Source: Pseudomonas sp. K2I15
Lineage (GTDB): Bacteria; Pseudomonadota; Gammaproteobacteria; Pseudomonadales; Pseudomonadaceae
Length of the DNA stretch: 64,000 nt
Assembly (NCBI RefSeq): GCF_002204795.1
Contig: NZ_NIXO01000036.1
Span: 1 to 64,000, forward strand
Direction of reading: 5' to 3'
The notes under the pieces were generated by a model. It made no database searches, was not told the origin of the DNA, and worked only from the letters and a program-made list of their open reading frames with translations. Below, piece after piece: positions 61,412-64,000 of this stretch; the first letter of the stretch is position 1; every line of letters starts with the position of its first letter. The position numbers and the translations under genes were made by a program.

Positions 61412-62305
61412 TTAGTTATAATCAATGCGCTCAAACACTTTTAACGGAACCAACCTCTCCTTTCCAGCCCCCCTCATCAAATCAAGGTACTTTTTATAGT
61501 ACTCCTTTGACTTATTTTTGTCGGACCCCCATAACACGTCTGCTATGTTCAACTTTAGAACCACTCTATCAGGAGAAGCTTTTTCAACCTCCTTTAAAAT
61601 CTCGTAAGCCCTAACATTTTCACCGGCCTCCCCCAAAGCATAGCCAAAATCATTGTAGGCTGCGGCGGTAGACTTACTGACTGGAAAGTCTTGAAATAGT
61701 TGTTGAACACGATCGAAGCTTAGATAGACTTTTATTGCTTCCATATCCCCATTACTCAAACGACTTATAACAATTTTATGCGCTAGAACAAGGGAATCAA
61801 ACAGCTTGCCGGACTCAATCCCCAATATTTTTTCGCTAGCAATTTTACCCGCAGAGGAGTACCAAACGTAGCTACTGCCCCCGCCCTCTTGGCGCCCTTC
61901 GTAACCTGACAAAATTCTGGACAACTCATCTTCCTTTACCAAGAGATCCTGCCCCCTCCTAACATAAACAAAAGTTTCATACTGCGCCCCATTAAGTCCA
62001 ATCCCGAAATGCTGAACAGACCAACCACAAGTGAATAAAAAATAGCTATCTTTTCCTTTTACCGTGTAAGAATCAATTAGTTCAGCATCTCCACCCTCGG
62101 GCTCACACATATCAGGAATACTGTACCGCCGCCCATTTTTATCTGCCAAATAACCTTTTATAGTTCTCCCACGATCACCATCTAATGACACGAACTCGAC
62201 CATATCCAGATCATAATAGCTTGGACTTAAAGAATAAATTTTACCTTCCGCACAAACAGATACCGAGAACCAAAACAATGCAAATAAAAATACGTCACTC
62301 TTCAT
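61412..62305 (-). CDS. Exported TPR-containing protein, putative immunity to the adjacent effector
   Basis: A 297-residue protein with a signal peptide (VFLFALFWFSVSVCAEG), a ~150-residue beta-rich domain (TIKGYLADKNGRRYSIPDMC, DSYFLFTCGWSVQHFGIG) and a C-terminal tetratricopeptide-like helical region (TAAAYNDFGYALGEAGENVR, then LKLNIADVLWG...KEYYKKYLDLM). Its ATG overlaps the effector stop codon (ATGA). Periplasmic localisation plus tight coupling to a peptidoglycan-degrading effector is the classic layout of a T6SS immunity gene. Base composition is markedly AT-rich. The 300 bases after it (61111-61411) show no gene that I can support. Confidence 0.75.
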   Translation of the reverse strand: MKSDVFLFALFWFSVSVCAEGKIYSLSPSYYDLDMVEFVSLDGDRGRTIKGYLADKNGRRYSIPDMCEPEGGDAELIDSYTVKGKDSYFLFTCGWSVQHFGIGLNGAQYETFVYVRRGQDLLVKEDELSRILSGYEGRQEGGGSSYVWYSSAGKIASEKILGIESGKLFDSLVLAHKIVISRLSNGDMEAIKVYLSFDRVQQLFQDFPVSKSTAAAYNDFGYALGEAGENVRAYEILKEVEKASPDRVVLKLNIADVLWGSDKNKSKEYYKKYLDLMRGAGKERLVPLKVFERIDYN

Positions 62306-64000
62306 AAACTCGACTCCAACTCAATCATTCTGCGCAACTCATTAAAAAGGCGAACACGCTCCTTCAAACCGATAGCACCACCATTCACTCTTCTCGAAAC
62401 GTCTGCAACATGCTCGACAATCTCTGCTTCTGCTCTTACAGCGTACGAACGTGCAATCCAATCGTTCATCCCACTCATACTCCACCACACAAAAGCTGAT
62501 TCCACCCCATACTTCAAATCACTCACTATTAAATCAGGGCTATCCAAAAAGTCTCTAGGATCAGAAGGATCCTTTTGATTATGTATTCGAGAGTACTCTC
62601 GGTAATTGTTTTTCCCAGTCAGCTGTATAATCCCTCGCCCTCGATACTTATATCCTTCTCGGCTCGCTTCATCTCCGTTACCGTTCCTATTAGCATAAAC
62701 ATAGCTCCCTAAATTAATGGGATTATTTGCATACGTGCTTGGCTCACTCCAGAGCTTAGGGCGAAGCCTTGGGAAAGAAATGCACTCATCCCTTGAATCA
62801 TCGTAGCCAGATTCATTATTTCTACAGCCAAAAATCTTCCTCATACGAACTGGTGTGTAATTTAGATTTTCTTCCCTAACCTTAAACCCGCTTTCGTGCC
62901 CAACCTGAGCCAAAAAATGAGAAATACGAAGGGGAGTATTGACTTCATATAGCGCGGCATATTTATTCAGATATGGCAGTATTGCATCGCAATAAGAGTC
63001 AGCAATACTAGGCTTCGCCTTTTTCAACATAGCAAACGTTATCAACTGAAGCTTAGAGTCCTCGACAAAGCGGCTAAGCAACCCAACCGGATGCAAGTGA
63101 TAAACCTGTCCGTGCGCCGGCAACCCCACCCCCGGTGCCACTTCATTCCACCAACTGATCTCTTTGATCCGCTCTTTCTCCGCCAGCCAGTTCAACAGTG
63201 GAGTCGAGCCACTATGGCCAATCACTTCATCAAGCGCATCCCACTTATGGGGCTCATAGCGCCACTCGCTTTCATAGTGGATGATCAGTTGCGACAACGA
63301 CTGAACGTGCGCTGGAAACTTCATCGCATCGTTCAACTCTTCAGCCGTTATGTGTCCATTACGGTCCCGGTCGATGATGTCGTACAAGCGGCTCTTCATC
63401 GGCCCCGTATCCGATAAGTCGGCCAAGCGGCCTTGGCGTTCCAGTTGCTCCTCACTAAAACGGCCAACTGCGCGGAAAAAGGAAGCCAAGGTTTGCCGAG
63501 GGGAGTCGTAGTTGAAGATGACGTCGTAACCCTCCCACGACCAGGGATTGACCCAAGGCGTAACCCCCACTTCTTCGCGTACCCAGCCCTCAAGCAACTT
63601 GCCGTTGGCGCCGTGGAGCAGTCCATCAAGTTGGTACCAGTTGCAGGCTTTTCGTTCGGCCATCGCCGTGATCACTATTTTATTTTCGGCAGATAGCCCA
63701 TCGATCAGGCTTTTGGGTACCCATAAATCGGCATCACAGGGTGTGCTGACCGCACTCGGTGACGGCGGGTGCTGCGCGCTGAATCTCTCCTGATGCGCGA
63801 CTACTGCGGTGCCCTTGGCAAGTTTCAGCCAGGTGTTACCAGTGGCGGGCAGTCGCTGTGCCCAGGCGCGGCTGGCTTCGATAAATGGCGCCATGCGGTC
63901 GGCGCTGAACACTTCAAGGTGCAGCTTTTTTTCCGGGTGCTCGGAACGGTTGCCTTGATACTCACCTACGTGACCGATTAAATCGCCGGCCTTGATCGCT
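62302..64000 (-). CDS. T6SS cell-wall effector, M23-like / EF-hand / GH19 (5' end beyond window)
   Basis: The frame is open through the window edge, so the N-terminus is missing. Before the GTG at 63912, IKAGDLIGHVGEY then KKLHLEVFS is the end of an M23 (LytM-like) peptidase domain, so that GTG is not the true start. Counting from it, an EF-hand loop lies at 181-192 (DRDRNGHITAEE, all calcium positions filled). A GH19 chitinase-type lysozyme domain follows, with HFLAQVGHESGF (E340), ENLNYTPVRMRKIF and YRGRGIIQLTGKNNYREY. It probably cleaves peptidoglycan of rival cells after T6SS delivery. The coupled downstream gene is the likely immunity. GC falls in the C-terminal half. Confidence 0.88.
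   Translation of the reverse strand, partial: AIKAGDLIGHVGEYQGNRSEHPEKKLHLEVFSADRMAPFIEASRAWAQRLPATGNTWLKLAKGTAVVAHQERFSAQHPPSPSAVSTPCDADLWVPKSLIDGLSAENKIVITAMAERKACNWYQLDGLLHGANGKLLEGWVREEVGVTPWVNPWSWEGYDVIFNYDSPRQTLASFFRAVGRFSEEQLERQGRLADLSDTGPMKSRLYDIIDRDRNGHITAEELNDAMKFPAHVQSLSQLIIHYESEWRYEPHKWDALDEVIGHSGSTPLLNWLAEKERIKEISWWNEVAPGVGLPAHGQVYHLHPVGLLSRFVEDSKLQLITFAMLKKAKPSIADSYCDAILPYLNKYAALYEVNTPLRISHFLAQVGHESGFKVREENLNYTPVRMRKIFGCRNNESGYDDSRDECISFPRLRPKLWSEPSTYANNPINLGSYVYANRNGNGDEASREGYKYRGRGIIQLTGKNNYREYSRIHNQKDPSDPRDFLDSPDLIVSDLKYGVESAFVWWSMSGMNDWIARSYAVRAEAEIVEHVADVSRRVNGGAIGLKERVRLFNELRRMIELESSL

Overview
The window reads as a high-GC chromosomal segment of a Pseudomonas of the fluorescens group. 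The signs are the paired repetitive extragenic palindromes (REPINs) with the core GTGGGAGCGGGCTTGCTCGC at 3435 and 11069, the GC-rich repeat at the left edge, an MvaT-type H-NS protein, an orphan CcoN oxidase subunit, and pseudomonad-type hpd, ahpC/ahpF, gor, galU, alkB/ada and modABC genes. No rRNA, tRNA or CRISPR array was seen. Roughly sixty genes are called, and nearly all the space is coding.

Left part (1-19.6 kb), mostly catabolism: a beta-helix acyltransferase-like protein; a symporter plus an L-serine dehydratase; a minus-strand sugar-acid type cluster (aldehyde dehydrogenase, MFS transporter, enolase-superfamily dehydratase, GMC oxidoreductase); an orphan CcoN with a small partner; an Asp/Glu racemase; a GNAT acetyltransferase; then a two-gene PtuA/PtuB (Septu-type) antiphage module at 13.0-15.1 kb. 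The module sits between the acetyltransferase and a CdaR-glycerate kinase/MFS sugar-diacid locus.

Middle (19.6-48.8 kb): SDR/LysR, aldo-keto reductase, RarD, a toxin-domain-like protein, hpd, EamA/LysR, an EAL-domain phosphodiesterase, an H-NS-like protein, gloA, ahpF, ahpC, a tyrosine recombinase divergent from a KfrA-like coiled-coil DNA-binding protein with a striking palindromic operator, gor, galU, several small proteins, an alkylation-repair block (2OG oxygenase-alkB, ada) whose two promoters share the same Ada-box-like element, a CGNR regulator divergent from an alpha/beta hydrolase with repeated operators, a nitronate monooxygenase and modABC.

Right part (48.8-64.0 kb), type VI secretion on the minus strand: a cell-wall-degrading effector (M23-like, EF-hand and GH19 regions, cut by the window edge), a TPR putative immunity protein, another small secreted protein, PAAR, an unknown membrane protein, TssM, TssA, TssF, TssG, TssJ, TssE and a TssA-like/OmpA fusion. 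Sheath, baseplate TssK, TssL, ClpV, Hcp and VgrG genes are absent here and should lie beyond position 64000 or elsewhere.

The most notable observations are: an Ada protein that has lost three of its four zinc cysteines while Ada-box-like promoters are kept; the stand-alone PtuAB pair; the recombinase/KfrA pair with its operator; the effector/immunity locus with hidden AT-rich small ORFs; and the ImpA_N-TM-OmpA fusion.
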